From JAUVKT01 sp942491535 (GTDB taxonomy: Bacteria; Bacteroidota; Bacteroidia; Bacteroidales; VadinHA17): DNA of 64,000 nucleotides. The stretch is from positions 62,001 through 126,000 of the forward strand of contig CALOBV010000007.1 of the NCBI GenBank assembly GCA_942491535.1, written 5' to 3'. Shown one piece after another: positions 9,760 through 18,154 of the stretch. Under the pieces are notes generated by a model that saw only the letters and a list, made by a program, of their open reading frames with translations, was not told where the DNA came from and ran no database searches. How positions within the stretch are numbered: the stretch's first letter is position 1; each line of letters opens with the position of its first letter. The position numbers and the translations under genes were made by a program.

Positions 9760-10167
9760 TTACTCAGCCTTATAGTTTACAGTAATAAACCATTCTTCTT
9801 TCTTGTAGTATATATTTACTTTCCCGACACTATTCTCATCTATCCACATGTTTCTTTTTGTCTTTACATACTTACTGTTTAACTCTTCAATAATTTCTTC
9901 CTCCATACTTAAATCATATATAAATCTTACCAAAAAGCAATGTCCACCATGGTCCATAAAAACAAGGGCTGTAACAAGATTGCTGTTTATATCGCTATAT
10001 TTCAGGTAGCTGTAAGTATCATTCCTGACATTTGGTTCAAGAATGAGATCAGGATAGTTTGATTTGAAATAGGATTTTACTTCAGCATCAGAAAAACCCA
10101 GAACATTCTGGCTTTGAGCAAATGAAGCAATACCCAGCAATATAAGAACAATCATTGCCTGTCTCAT
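9760..10167 (-). CDS. Small secreted protein within the bat operon, function unknown
   Basis: Starting at the ATG at 10167, one base after the moxR stop, this codes for 135 residues. A signal peptide (MRQAMIVLILLGIASFAQSQ) is followed by a compact alpha/beta domain with many Tyr, Asp and Lys and no Cys pair. An in-frame ATG 21 bp upstream would overlap moxR and adds residues with no signal character, so I reject it. I recognise no family. Its place between moxR and the DUF58 gene is its only functional clue. Confidence 0.72.
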   Translation of the reverse strand: MRQAMIVLILLGIASFAQSQNVLGFSDAEVKSYFKSNYPDLILEPNVRNDTYSYLKYSDINSNLVTALVFMDHGGHCFLVRFIYDLSMEEEIIEELNSKYVKTKRNMWIDENSVGKVNIYYKKEEWFITVNYKAE

Positions 10168-10168
10168 A

Positions 10169-11164
10169 CTATGGCACCTCAACAACATTTAGTATATCAG
10201 CAATAATATTCTCCTGAGTTATGTTCTCTGCTTCAGCTTCATAAGTCAATCCTATCCTATGTCTCATTACATCCCCACAAACAGCACGTACATCCTCGGG
10301 CACAACATAGCCTCTTCTTTTTATAAAGGCATAAGCTTTTGCCGCTTTAGCAAGATTAATACTTGCTCTCGGCGAAGCACCATATGCTATATGGTTATTA
10401 TACTTTGCCAGTTTAGATTCACCTGGATTTCTTGTAGCAAAGACTATATCCAGGATGTAGTTCTCAATCTTTTCATCCATGTATACATCTTTCACAACTT
10501 CCCTTGCTTTAATTATATCTTTGGGTTTAAGCACCATGTTTGCGACAGGGAATGATTTGCCCAGGTTTTCGCGAACGATAAGCTTCTCTTCCTCCTTTTC
10601 AGGGTAATCTATCAATACCTTGAGCATAAACCTGTCGACCTGCGCTTCGGGTAGTGGATAGGTTCCCTCCTGCTCTATCGGGTTCTGTGTTGCCATAACC
10701 AGGAAGGGTTCATCAAGCGAATATGTTTCTTCACCTATTGTAACCTGTCTTTCCTGCATGGCTTCGAGAAGCGCGCTTTGAACCTTTGCTGGAGAACGAT
10801 TTATCTCGTCGGCCAATATAAAATTTGCAAAAAGAGGTCCCTTTTTAACAAAAAACTCCTCCTTCTTCTGACTGTATATAAGAGTTCCGATCAGATCGGC
10901 AGGCAGGAGGTCGGGTGTAAACTGTATCCTGCTAAATTTGGCGTCTATTATTGAGGCCAATGTTTTTATAGCAAGTGTTTTAGCAAGTCCCGGAACTCCT
11001 TCAAGCAGTATATGACCATCGCTCATCAACCCTATTAAAAGGCTATCAATAAGCTTCTTCTGACCAACAATAACCTTGCTCATCTCAAGGCTTATTGCAT
11101 CAATAAAGCCACTTTCCTTCTCAATCCTCTCGTTTAATTCCTTGATATCAACATTTGAATTCAT
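10169..11164 (-). CDS. moxR: MoxR-family AAA+ ATPase
   Basis: This codes for 331 residues, the usual length. Walker A is GVPGLAKT (about residue 56), Walker B is ILADEINRSPAKVQ, and sensor and arginine-finger regions follow (MATQNPIEQEGTYPLPEAQVDRF), all typical of MoxR. Family members act as chaperone-like ATPases that activate vWA proteins, here probably BatA and BatB. It is the first gene of the minus-strand operon running down to batE and faces a divergent intergenic region. Confidence 0.95.
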   Translation of the reverse strand: MNSNVDIKELNERIEKESGFIDAISLEMSKVIVGQKKLIDSLLIGLMSDGHILLEGVPGLAKTLAIKTLASIIDAKFSRIQFTPDLLPADLIGTLIYSQKKEEFFVKKGPLFANFILADEINRSPAKVQSALLEAMQERQVTIGEETYSLDEPFLVMATQNPIEQEGTYPLPEAQVDRFMLKVLIDYPEKEEEKLIVRENLGKSFPVANMVLKPKDIIKAREVVKDVYMDEKIENYILDIVFATRNPGESKLAKYNNHIAYGASPRASINLAKAAKAYAFIKRRGYVVPEDVRAVCGDVMRHRIGLTYEAEAENITQENIIADILNVVEVP

Positions 11165-11483
11165 GAATGAATATTTTAAATTTTCCTTCGTAAGATTCAG
11201 ATTATTTTGTGCATAATTAATTGCTCTACAAAATAAATTATCCTTTTGCTATAGTCTTGTTAAAGAGTGTTAAAATTTAGTTAAATATATTATTGTTCTA
11301 AAAATGAATCTGCTGTGATACTTATAAGTAAGTTCTATTCAATTCATGCCTTACTGGTAATATTTGAAAATATGGTAAAAATGAAGTGTTAAAAATAATA
11401 AAAACCAACAGATAGATTAATTTTCATGAACCAGAAATAATTTTGATTATTACTTTTACATATAATAATTAAGAAAAAGCTTT
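11165..11483 (+). promoter_or_regulatory. Divergent promoter region between moxR and the BNR-repeat gene
   Basis: This 319-bp AT-rich stretch contains no plausible gene. On the plus strand TAATTTTG at 11438-11445 matches the -7 element TAnnTTTG, about 39 bp before the start at 11484, but there is no good TTTG 19-20 bp upstream. On the minus strand I found only a near match (TTATTTTG) ahead of moxR. I see no strong hairpin or operator-like repeat. Confidence 0.4.
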
Positions 11484-14400
11484 ATGAAAAAGAGACTATT
11501 ATGCCTTAGCCTGACTCTATTAGTCATTTTAACGACTACCATTTCTGCCTCTGCACAGAAGAGGAATAAAAAAAATACAGAGCCTGAAATATCACAAGAG
11601 CTATATTCAAATATTGAATATCGACTTGTTGGTCCATTCAGGGGTGGCAGGTCTGCTGCTGTAACAGGTATCCCCGGGAATGATCAGGTTTACTTTATGG
11701 GATCAACCGGAGGTGGTGTTTGGAAAACCGAGAATACCGGAAACACATGGGTAAATATAAGCGACGGTTTTTTTGGCGGCACTATTGGAGCCGTTGAGGT
11801 AGCCCAGTCTGATAATAATATAATATATGTTGCCGGTGGAGAAAAAACAGTTAGGGGAAATGTCTCTCATGGATATGGAATATGGAAATCTTTAGACGGA
11901 GGAGAAACATGGAATTATAAGGGTCTGAAGGAGGGGCAGTATATGCCCAGGCTAAGGGTGCATCCTAAAAATGCAGATCTTGTATATGTTGCAGTACTTG
12001 GTCATCTCTTTGGCCAGAACGAGGAAAGAGGCATTTACAGGTCTCAGAATGGCGGTGAAAGCTGGGAGAAGATACTATATATTGACGATAAGACTGGTGG
12101 GATAGACCTGATCCTGGATCCGGTAAACCCCAGGATAATTTATGCCTCTACCTGGCAGGTAAAAAGAACAGCATACAGTCTTGAAAGTGGCGGACCGGGA
12201 TCGGCATTGTGGAAAAGTACCGATGGTGGTGATACATGGACTAATCTGAATAAATCTAATGGAATGCCGGATGGACCGCTTGGAATTATTGGGGTTTCCC
12301 TTTCTGCAGATAATCCTAAGAAATTATATGCACTTATAGAAGCAAAAGAGGGCGGATTATTTGTAAGTGATGACCGTGGGAAAAACTGGCATAAAGTAAA
12401 TAGCGACAGGAATCTGAGGCAAAGGGCATGGTATTACACACGTCTATATGTTGATCCGAATGATGCTGAAACGGTTTATGTCTTGAATGTAGCCTTCCAT
12501 AAATCAACTGATGGGGGAAGAACATTCGAAAGGATCAATACACCCCATGGCGACCATCACGATCTTTGGATAGACCCGGAGAATAGCAGCAATATTATTA
12601 TTGGTGATGATGGCGGAGCCCAGATAACACATAATGGAGGTAAGGAATGGTCGTCACTATTGAATCAACCTACCGGACAATTCTACCGGGTAGTTACCGA
12701 TAATCACTTTCCATACAGAATATACGGTGGACAGCAGGATAATTCTACTGTCAGAATAGAATCGAGATCCTTAAGTGGGTCAATAAGCGAAAGCAACTGG
12801 GAAAGCACTGCCGGTGGCGAAAGTGCATGGATAGCCCCTGACCCTATTGACAGTGACATAGTTTACGGTGGTTCATATGGAGGCTACATTATAAGGATAA
12901 ATCACAGAACAGGTGAAAGTCGCAGGATTGATATCTGGCCCGATAATCCTATGGGTTGGGGAGCAGACAGCTTAAAGGAAAGATTCCAATGGAATTTCCC
13001 AATTCTATTCTCCAAACATGATAAATCAACACTTTATGCCGCATCTAACAGGCTTTTTAAAACAAGCAATGAAGGACAGAGCTGGACAGCAATAAGTCCT
13101 GACCTTACAAGGAATGATATTTCAAAAATGGGCCCTTCAGGTGGCCCTATTACTAAAGACAATACAAGTGTTGAGTATTACGGAACCATATTCGCTGTTA
13201 CAGAATCAGATATTGAAGAAGGAGTAATCTGGTGTGGCTCTGATGATGGTATGATACATCTTACGAGGGATGGTGGCTCTAACTGGGAAGATGTTACACC
13301 GGGAAGTGATCTAATACCTGAATGGGCAATGATTAATAGTATTGAGGCAGATCCTTTTAATGCAGGAGGCCTCTATGTTGCAGCAAGCAGCTATAAGTAT
13401 GATGATTTCTCTCCCTACCTCCTGCATTCAACAGACTATGGCAGGACATGGAATAAAATTGTTTCAGGTATAGATAATTCACACTTTACACGGGTTATCA
13501 GAGCAGACCACAAGAGGAAAGGACTTTTATTTGCAGGTACAGAGTCGGGAATGTACATATCCTTCAACGATGGTGCTTCGTGGAATACATTCCAGTTAAA
13601 TCTGCCAATAGTGCCGATTACAGATCTCGAGATCAGAGATAGCGATCTGGTTGTTGCCACACAGGGGAGAGCTTTCTGGGTGTTCGACTATATGGATATA
13701 TTAAGAGTTGCAGATAATAAACTGCTTGCAGGTGATTTTAAATTATTAGCCCCTGCTCCAGCCTACAGGTTAGGTGGAAGATCATATGATAGAGAAAGTT
13801 TAACTGCCGGGAAAAACCCTCCAAATGGAACAGTGTTCAATATTTATCTGAATAATAAGTCAGACCTTAAGGATATAAAACTGGAAATATTCGACCTTCA
13901 GGGAAGGCTTATCAAATCCTTTCAAAGCAATACCAAAGGATTAGATATTGCTTCACACCTTCCATATGAATCATTTAAACCACATAAAGGTTTAAACCAG
14001 ATAGTATGGGATATGAACTACCCTGGAGCATTGCAGGTTGAGAAAATGATTCTCTGGTCAGGATCGCTTGGCGGGCCCAAATCGGTCCCAGGCACTTTTA
14101 AGGCTATTCTAACCGTAGGAGAACAAACACAGGAGACCAATTTTGAGATTCTAAAAAGCCCCCTTTCATCAAGCTCAGTTGAGGACCTTCAGAAGCAGTT
14201 TGATTTTCTGATTACTGTACGGGATAAGTTAACAGAGACCCATCAGGCCATACTTGATATAAGAAAGATACGGGAGAGAATAAACGGAATAGCAACTATA
14301 GTAAAAGATACTGGTAATGAGGATATAAGTGATAAAGTAAGTGAAATAAGCAAGACACTTGATGAGATTGAAAACGCACTCTATCAGACAAAGAACAGGT

Positions 14401-14636
14401 CTAACCAGGACCCGTTGAATTTTCCGATCAAGCTAAATAATAAGCTTGCAGCCTTAAATGGTATTGCAGCAACCGGCGATTATAAGCCAACAGACCAGGT
14501 TTACATGGTAAGGGATGAGCTAATTGCAAAAATAGATAAGCAGCTACAGAAATTTGCAGTTGTACTTGATACTGATATTAGCGAATTAAATAAAATCTTA
14601 CACGATAATAATATTCCATATATTGGCATAAAGTAA
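11484..14636 (+). CDS. Secreted BNR/Asp-box repeat protein, VPS10/sortilin-like
   Basis: This codes for 1050 residues. A signal peptide (LTLLVILTTTISASAQ) is followed by about eleven Asp-box motifs of the S-x-D-x-G-x-x-W type, for example KSLDGGETW, KSTDGGDTW, LTRDGGSNW and HSTDYGRTW, spread over residues 60-710, forming beta-propellers as in sortilin/VPS10 domains. The C-terminal 300 residues have a beta domain (FNIYLNNKSDLKDIKLEIFD) and then a helical region rich in Lys and Glu. There is no T9SS sorting domain. Such proteins are common in Bacteroidota and usually called glycosyl hydrolase or VPS10-domain protein, but the sequence shows no catalytic signature. It is monocistronic. Confidence 0.85.
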   Translation: MKKRLLCLSLTLLVILTTTISASAQKRNKKNTEPEISQELYSNIEYRLVGPFRGGRSAAVTGIPGNDQVYFMGSTGGGVWKTENTGNTWVNISDGFFGGTIGAVEVAQSDNNIIYVAGGEKTVRGNVSHGYGIWKSLDGGETWNYKGLKEGQYMPRLRVHPKNADLVYVAVLGHLFGQNEERGIYRSQNGGESWEKILYIDDKTGGIDLILDPVNPRIIYASTWQVKRTAYSLESGGPGSALWKSTDGGDTWTNLNKSNGMPDGPLGIIGVSLSADNPKKLYALIEAKEGGLFVSDDRGKNWHKVNSDRNLRQRAWYYTRLYVDPNDAETVYVLNVAFHKSTDGGRTFERINTPHGDHHDLWIDPENSSNIIIGDDGGAQITHNGGKEWSSLLNQPTGQFYRVVTDNHFPYRIYGGQQDNSTVRIESRSLSGSISESNWESTAGGESAWIAPDPIDSDIVYGGSYGGYIIRINHRTGESRRIDIWPDNPMGWGADSLKERFQWNFPILFSKHDKSTLYAASNRLFKTSNEGQSWTAISPDLTRNDISKMGPSGGPITKDNTSVEYYGTIFAVTESDIEEGVIWCGSDDGMIHLTRDGGSNWEDVTPGSDLIPEWAMINSIEADPFNAGGLYVAASSYKYDDFSPYLLHSTDYGRTWNKIVSGIDNSHFTRVIRADHKRKGLLFAGTESGMYISFNDGASWNTFQLNLPIVPITDLEIRDSDLVVATQGRAFWVFDYMDILRVADNKLLAGDFKLLAPAPAYRLGGRSYDRESLTAGKNPPNGTVFNIYLNNKSDLKDIKLEIFDLQGRLIKSFQSNTKGLDIASHLPYESFKPHKGLNQIVWDMNYPGALQVEKMILWSGSLGGPKSVPGTFKAILTVGEQTQETNFEILKSPLSSSSVEDLQKQFDFLITVRDKLTETHQAILDIRKIRERINGIATIVKDTGNEDISDKVSEISKTLDEIENALYQTKNRSNQDPLNFPIKLNNKLAALNGIAATGDYKPTDQVYMVRDELIAKIDKQLQKFAVVLDTDISELNKILHDNNIPYIGIK

Positions 14637-14657
14637 TAGATATTATAATGAATTAAT

Positions 14658-14689
14658 ATTGCACAATCGGAATATTGGTACTAATTTTG
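14658..14689 (+). promoter_or_regulatory. Bacteroidota-type promoter of tRNA-Arg
   Basis: ATTG (14658-14661), a 20-bp spacer and TAATTTTG (14682-14689) match the Bacteroidota -33/-7 consensus. Transcription should begin near 14696, about 17 bp before the mature tRNA. Confidence 0.7.
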
Positions 14690-14712
14690 CACCCGGAAAA
14701 TATTCCGGAACA

Positions 14713-14785
14713 GGTTCAGTAGCTCAGTGGATAGAGCAACGGCCTTCTAAGCCGTAGGTCGAAGGTTCGAATCCTTCCTGAATCA
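14713..14785 (+). tRNA. tRNA-Arg (anticodon UCU)
   Basis: All arms are visible. The acceptor is GGTTCAG / CTGAATC with one G-U pair. The D stem is GCTC / GAGC, the anticodon stem ACGGC / GCCGT with loop CTTCTAA and anticodon TCT at 14746-14748, and the T stem GAAGG / CCTTC with loop TTCGAAT. The discriminator is A at 14785, followed by encoded CA then AT, so the full CCA is not encoded. It decodes AGA and AGG codons. Confidence 0.97.
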
Positions 14786-14787
14786 CA

Positions 14788-14821
14788 ATAAAAGCCATGC
14801 ACAACAGTGCCTGGCTTTTAT
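14788..14821 (+). terminator. Terminator hairpin after tRNA-Arg
   Basis: The stem ATAAAAGCCA (14788-14797) pairs with TGGCTTTTAT (14812-14821), and the loop itself can form a GCAC/GTGC hairpin. The T-rich run continues as ATTTTT. The symmetric A and T runs would let it work in both directions. Confidence 0.75.
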
Positions 14822-14851
14822 ATTTTTAACCGTCAGAAGCGTGCTTCTGTA

Positions 14852-14916
14852 AGGGGAAAATAAAAATGCCAGATGCAATGAGAATCATTGCATGGCTTTT
14901 ATTGTAAGACTCCCCT
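14852..14916. repeat. Long imperfect inverted repeat / hairpin
   Basis: Three nested pairing blocks share one axis: AGGGGA (14852-14857) with TCCCCT (14911-14916), AATAAAA(A)TGCC with GGCTTTTATT, and ATGCAATGA (14873-14881) with TCATTGCAT (14885-14893) around a GAA triloop. A separate small hairpin (CAGAAG/CTTCTG, 14834-14849) precedes it. The inner part resembles the tRNA terminator just upstream, so it may be a second bidirectional terminator or a mobile palindromic unit. No coding frame is visible here. Confidence 0.65.
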
Positions 14917-15024
14917 AATTGGAAAAAGCCGAAAGAATTGAGGAATTGAGGCTTAATCCTTTTTCCCCTTTAATTTTTCTTCGCTATTTTTGTAATTATT
15001 GTAATATTTATAAACCAGGCAAAA

Positions 15025-16260
15025 ATGAGTTCTACTCCTGTAATAAATAGCGAACGTCTTAGCAGAAGAATTGAGCAAATGGGTAAAATTGGCGCCCTTC
15101 CCGGTGGTGGAGTATGTCGCACAGCACTTAGCGATGCTGACAGGGATGCACGCGATCTGCTTAAGCTCTGGATGCAGCAGCTTGATCTTGAAATTGAGGT
15201 GGATAAAATAGGTAATATGTTCGGGATATACCCCGGTGGCAAAGATGCAGCAGCAGTAATGATAGGCTCGCATCTCGATACAGTTACCACAGGTGGCCTG
15301 TACGATGGCAGTCTTGGAGTACTTGCTGCACTTGAAGTTATTCAGACTATCAGTGAAGCCGGGATTAAAACATCCCATCCTGTAATACTGGCAAACTTCA
15401 CCAATGAGGAAGGTGTTCGCTTTGTACCTGATATGATGGGGAGCCTTGCATACAGTGGTAAGGAAAAGATTGAATTACTGCATAGTTCTATCTCCCTTGA
15501 TGGCTCATCAGCAAGTGTTAAAGATGAACTTGAGAGGATAGGATACCTTGGCACAAAAGATTGCGGCGGGTATAAAGCCAAGGCTTTTATCGAGCTTCAT
15601 ATTGAGCAGGGACCGGTTCTTGAATCAGGGAACATTGATATAGGAGTTGTTGAAAAAGTACAGGGAATCTTCTGGACTGAATACATCTTTGAAGGAAGGG
15701 CCAGTCATGCCGGGACTACTCCAATGACAGCCAGGTCTGATGCAGGTTACGTAGCCTCTGCTATAGCTACATATATCAGGAAACTTGTGCTTGATACAGG
15801 AAATATGCAGGTAGGTACGGTTGGCAATATAGAACTATTTCCGAACCTGATTAATGTTACTGCAGAGAGATCAAAGATTGTTGTTGATCTAAGAAATCCT
15901 GACTTAAATATTCTTGCAAAAACTCAGCATAATTTAGACCATTATATTGATAGACTGGTAGCTGATGAAGGTCTTAAAGTACAAAAAAAGGAGCTTGTCA
16001 GGCTGGAACCGGTAAGTTTCAATCAGGATATAATAAATACTATTAATGAAGCATCAAAATCACTGGGCTATACCTCCTTGCATTTAACAAGTGGAGCAGG
16101 TCATGATGCTCAACTACTTTCTTCAGTAATACCATCTGCAATGATCTTTGTCCCGAGCAAGGATGGAATCAGTCATAATGTTAATGAATTCTCCTCAATA
16201 AAAGATATTGAAATGGGAGCTAATGTATTATTGCACAGCGTATTGAACTTAGCGCTTTAG
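15025..16260 (+). CDS. M20-family amidohydrolase: N-carbamoyl-L-amino-acid hydrolase / allantoate amidohydrolase
   Basis: This codes for 411 residues. Zinc-ligand motifs of the M20/hydantoinase-carbamoylase family are present: GSHLDTVTTGGLYDGSLG, TNEEGVRF, ELHIEQGPVLE, the dimerisation-domain motif GRASHAGTTPM, and SGAGHDAQ near the C-terminus. Family members hydrolyse N-carbamoyl groups of amino acids, allantoate or ureidoglycolate, releasing ammonia and CO2. No neighbouring purine or pyrimidine catabolic genes settle the substrate. A -7-like TATTTTTG lies at 14985-14992. The protein has no signal peptide and should be cytoplasmic. Confidence 0.9.
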   Translation: MSSTPVINSERLSRRIEQMGKIGALPGGGVCRTALSDADRDARDLLKLWMQQLDLEIEVDKIGNMFGIYPGGKDAAAVMIGSHLDTVTTGGLYDGSLGVLAALEVIQTISEAGIKTSHPVILANFTNEEGVRFVPDMMGSLAYSGKEKIELLHSSISLDGSSASVKDELERIGYLGTKDCGGYKAKAFIELHIEQGPVLESGNIDIGVVEKVQGIFWTEYIFEGRASHAGTTPMTARSDAGYVASAIATYIRKLVLDTGNMQVGTVGNIELFPNLINVTAERSKIVVDLRNPDLNILAKTQHNLDHYIDRLVADEGLKVQKKELVRLEPVSFNQDIINTINEASKSLGYTSLHLTSGAGHDAQLLSSVIPSAMIFVPSKDGISHNVNEFSSIKDIEMGANVLLHSVLNLAL

Positions 16261-16298
16261 ATTAAGAGCTTATAAGTTAAAAGTATGCTTACCTTGAA

Positions 16299-18077
16299 TT
16301 ATGAACCTTGAGAGATCCAGTTTACCAGGCCCTTGCTTTTTATTATCTCATTAAGTTTATCAGGCAGAGGTTCAAACTTAATTTTCTTCTCTCCTACCCT
16401 TACGTAACCCTCCTCAAAATTAAGTTCTATTTTATCGCCTGATTTGTAGGCATCTACAGCTTCAGGAAGAACAATAAGTGCCAGTCCCTGGTTAATTGAT
16501 GATCTGTAAAATATTCTGTTTACAGATTTTACGATAACAGCCCTTATTCCGATATGTGCAAGGCCAACTGCCGGATGTTCTCTTGAACTTCCGCATCCAA
16601 AATTATCACCTGCAACAATTATCTGGCCTTCTGATGCTTTTTCTGTAAAACTCTCATCGAAGCCCTTGAATAGATGAGGAATAATTGCCTCCGGATCTGA
16701 ACTTAGCACATTATAAGTGAGATTACCTGCAAACATCTGGTCGGTATTAAGATTATCTACATCAGAATAATCCCATACATTATTCACTAACCTGTTTTCT
16801 TTTATTTCATTCACTGAATCCTTATTACCCGCCTCTCTTTGAGGGAAAACATCGCTATGCTTTTCTTTACGGGGATCACTTATTTTTCCCGTAATAGCAG
16901 AATTTGCTACAGTTGCCGGTGAGGCAAGGTAGATCTCAGATTCTTTATTACCCATTCTACCCAAAAAATTCCTGTTTGCGGTGGATATCACCCTGACACC
17001 ATCTGCAGGGATACCCTGGCCTGTTCCGAGGCAGGGACCGCAGCTTGGAGCCAGCACATTGGCCCCCGACTCCATAAATGTTTTGATCAGCCCCTCTTCC
17101 ATCGCTTCAAGGTAGATTTTTTGTGAGGCCGGGATAATCAATAACTGGAAGCCTTCCTTAACATTATTATTTTCAAGCACAGCAGCTGCCTCCCTGAGAT
17201 CTTCAATCCTGCCATTTGTACATGTACCTATTAATCCCTGGTGTACTTCCAGCCCTTCTACCTCGCTTAAGGCTTTCACATTATCAACATGATGCGGAGC
17301 AGCTACAAGAGGAAAAACATCATTGAGATCAATATCAATTATCGTCGCATAGTCAGCATTCTCGTCAGCCCAAACTCCATCATCGTTGCAGCCAAGGAAT
17401 TCCTTAAGAGCATTATCGCATGGAAAAACTGCATTCTTTGCACCCATTTCGGATGCAAGATTGGCCATGGTCATTCGCTCTGATATTCCAAGGGTGGCTA
17501 CACCTTCTCCATGATATTCGATCGACATATAATTAGCACCATCGGAGCCAATCATACCTATTATCCATAAAGAAAGATCCTTTGCAAAAACACCTTCCTT
17601 CAATTTTCCACGAAGATTTATCTTTATTGATTCAGGTACTCTGAACCAGGTTTCGCCTCTCTTCCATATTCCTGCAGATTCGGTACGGTCTATGCCGGCA
17701 GCCATTGCATTAAATGCTCCTGCCGTGCAGGTATGGCTATCCGACCCTACTATTATCATACCCGGTCTGGCATGATAAGACATAATCTGGTGACATATTC
17801 CCTTACCCACGTCATAGAATTTCTTAATGCCCTGCTGACTTACAATATTCCTGATATCCTGATACTGTGTTGCCAGCTTTGCATTTGTAGGAGGAGCATT
17901 ATGATCGAGTACTATAAGCATCTGGTCGGGGTCTGCAACACCGGAGCCTCCCATTTTTTGAAATGTCTTATAAATACTGGCAGTATTATCATGAGTAAGA
18001 ATAATATCAGGTTTTCTGAATACAATACTTCCTGCCTGAGCATTGAATATTTTTTCTACAAAGGTCTTTTTTGACAT
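16299..18077 (-). CDS. Single-chain aconitase/isopropylmalate dehydratase family protein
   Basis: This codes for 592 residues that join the large [4Fe-4S] part (about 1-415) and the swivel part (about 440-590), which in LeuC/LeuD are separate subunits. Active-site and cluster motifs are present: SDSHTCTAGA, GTCTNGR, SCGPCLG (cluster cysteines), and GDNFGCGSSREHP in the swivel domain. Members isomerise or hydrate aconitate, homoaconitate, isopropylmalate, methylmalate or dimethylmalate. No leuA, leuB or citrate-pathway genes are adjacent, so I leave the substrate open. It lies 77 bp downstream of a paralogue of the same architecture, separated by tandem heptamer repeats. Confidence 0.88.
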   Translation of the reverse strand: MSKKTFVEKIFNAQAGSIVFRKPDIILTHDNTASIYKTFQKMGGSGVADPDQMLIVLDHNAPPTNAKLATQYQDIRNIVSQQGIKKFYDVGKGICHQIMSYHARPGMIIVGSDSHTCTAGAFNAMAAGIDRTESAGIWKRGETWFRVPESIKINLRGKLKEGVFAKDLSLWIIGMIGSDGANYMSIEYHGEGVATLGISERMTMANLASEMGAKNAVFPCDNALKEFLGCNDDGVWADENADYATIIDIDLNDVFPLVAAPHHVDNVKALSEVEGLEVHQGLIGTCTNGRIEDLREAAAVLENNNVKEGFQLLIIPASQKIYLEAMEEGLIKTFMESGANVLAPSCGPCLGTGQGIPADGVRVISTANRNFLGRMGNKESEIYLASPATVANSAITGKISDPRKEKHSDVFPQREAGNKDSVNEIKENRLVNNVWDYSDVDNLNTDQMFAGNLTYNVLSSDPEAIIPHLFKGFDESFTEKASEGQIIVAGDNFGCGSSREHPAVGLAHIGIRAVIVKSVNRIFYRSSINQGLALIVLPEAVDAYKSGDKIELNFEEGYVRVGEKKIKFEPLPDKLNEIIKSKGLVNWISQGS

Positions 18078-18091
18078 AACTGGGTTAGATA

Positions 18092-18152
18092 GTTTAGGGT
18101 TTTGGGTATTGGGTATTGTGTATTGGGTATTGGGTATTGGGTTTAGGGTTTA
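18092..18152. repeat. Tandem TATTGGG/TTTAGGG heptamer repeats
   Basis: Between the two aconitase-like genes lies a 61-bp tract of about eight heptamers. The middle units read TATTGGG with one variant (TATTGTG), and both ends carry TTTAGGG. Strand bias is strong (G on plus, C on minus). The minus-strand transcript of the two genes would cross it. Such short-period repeats can expand or contract by slippage. Confidence 0.85.
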
Positions 18153-18154
18153 GC

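Noticed and set aside
18092..18152. Telomere-like function for TTTAGGG units
   Set aside because: The tract is internal, short and mixed with TATTGGG; the match to plant telomere units is probably coincidental.
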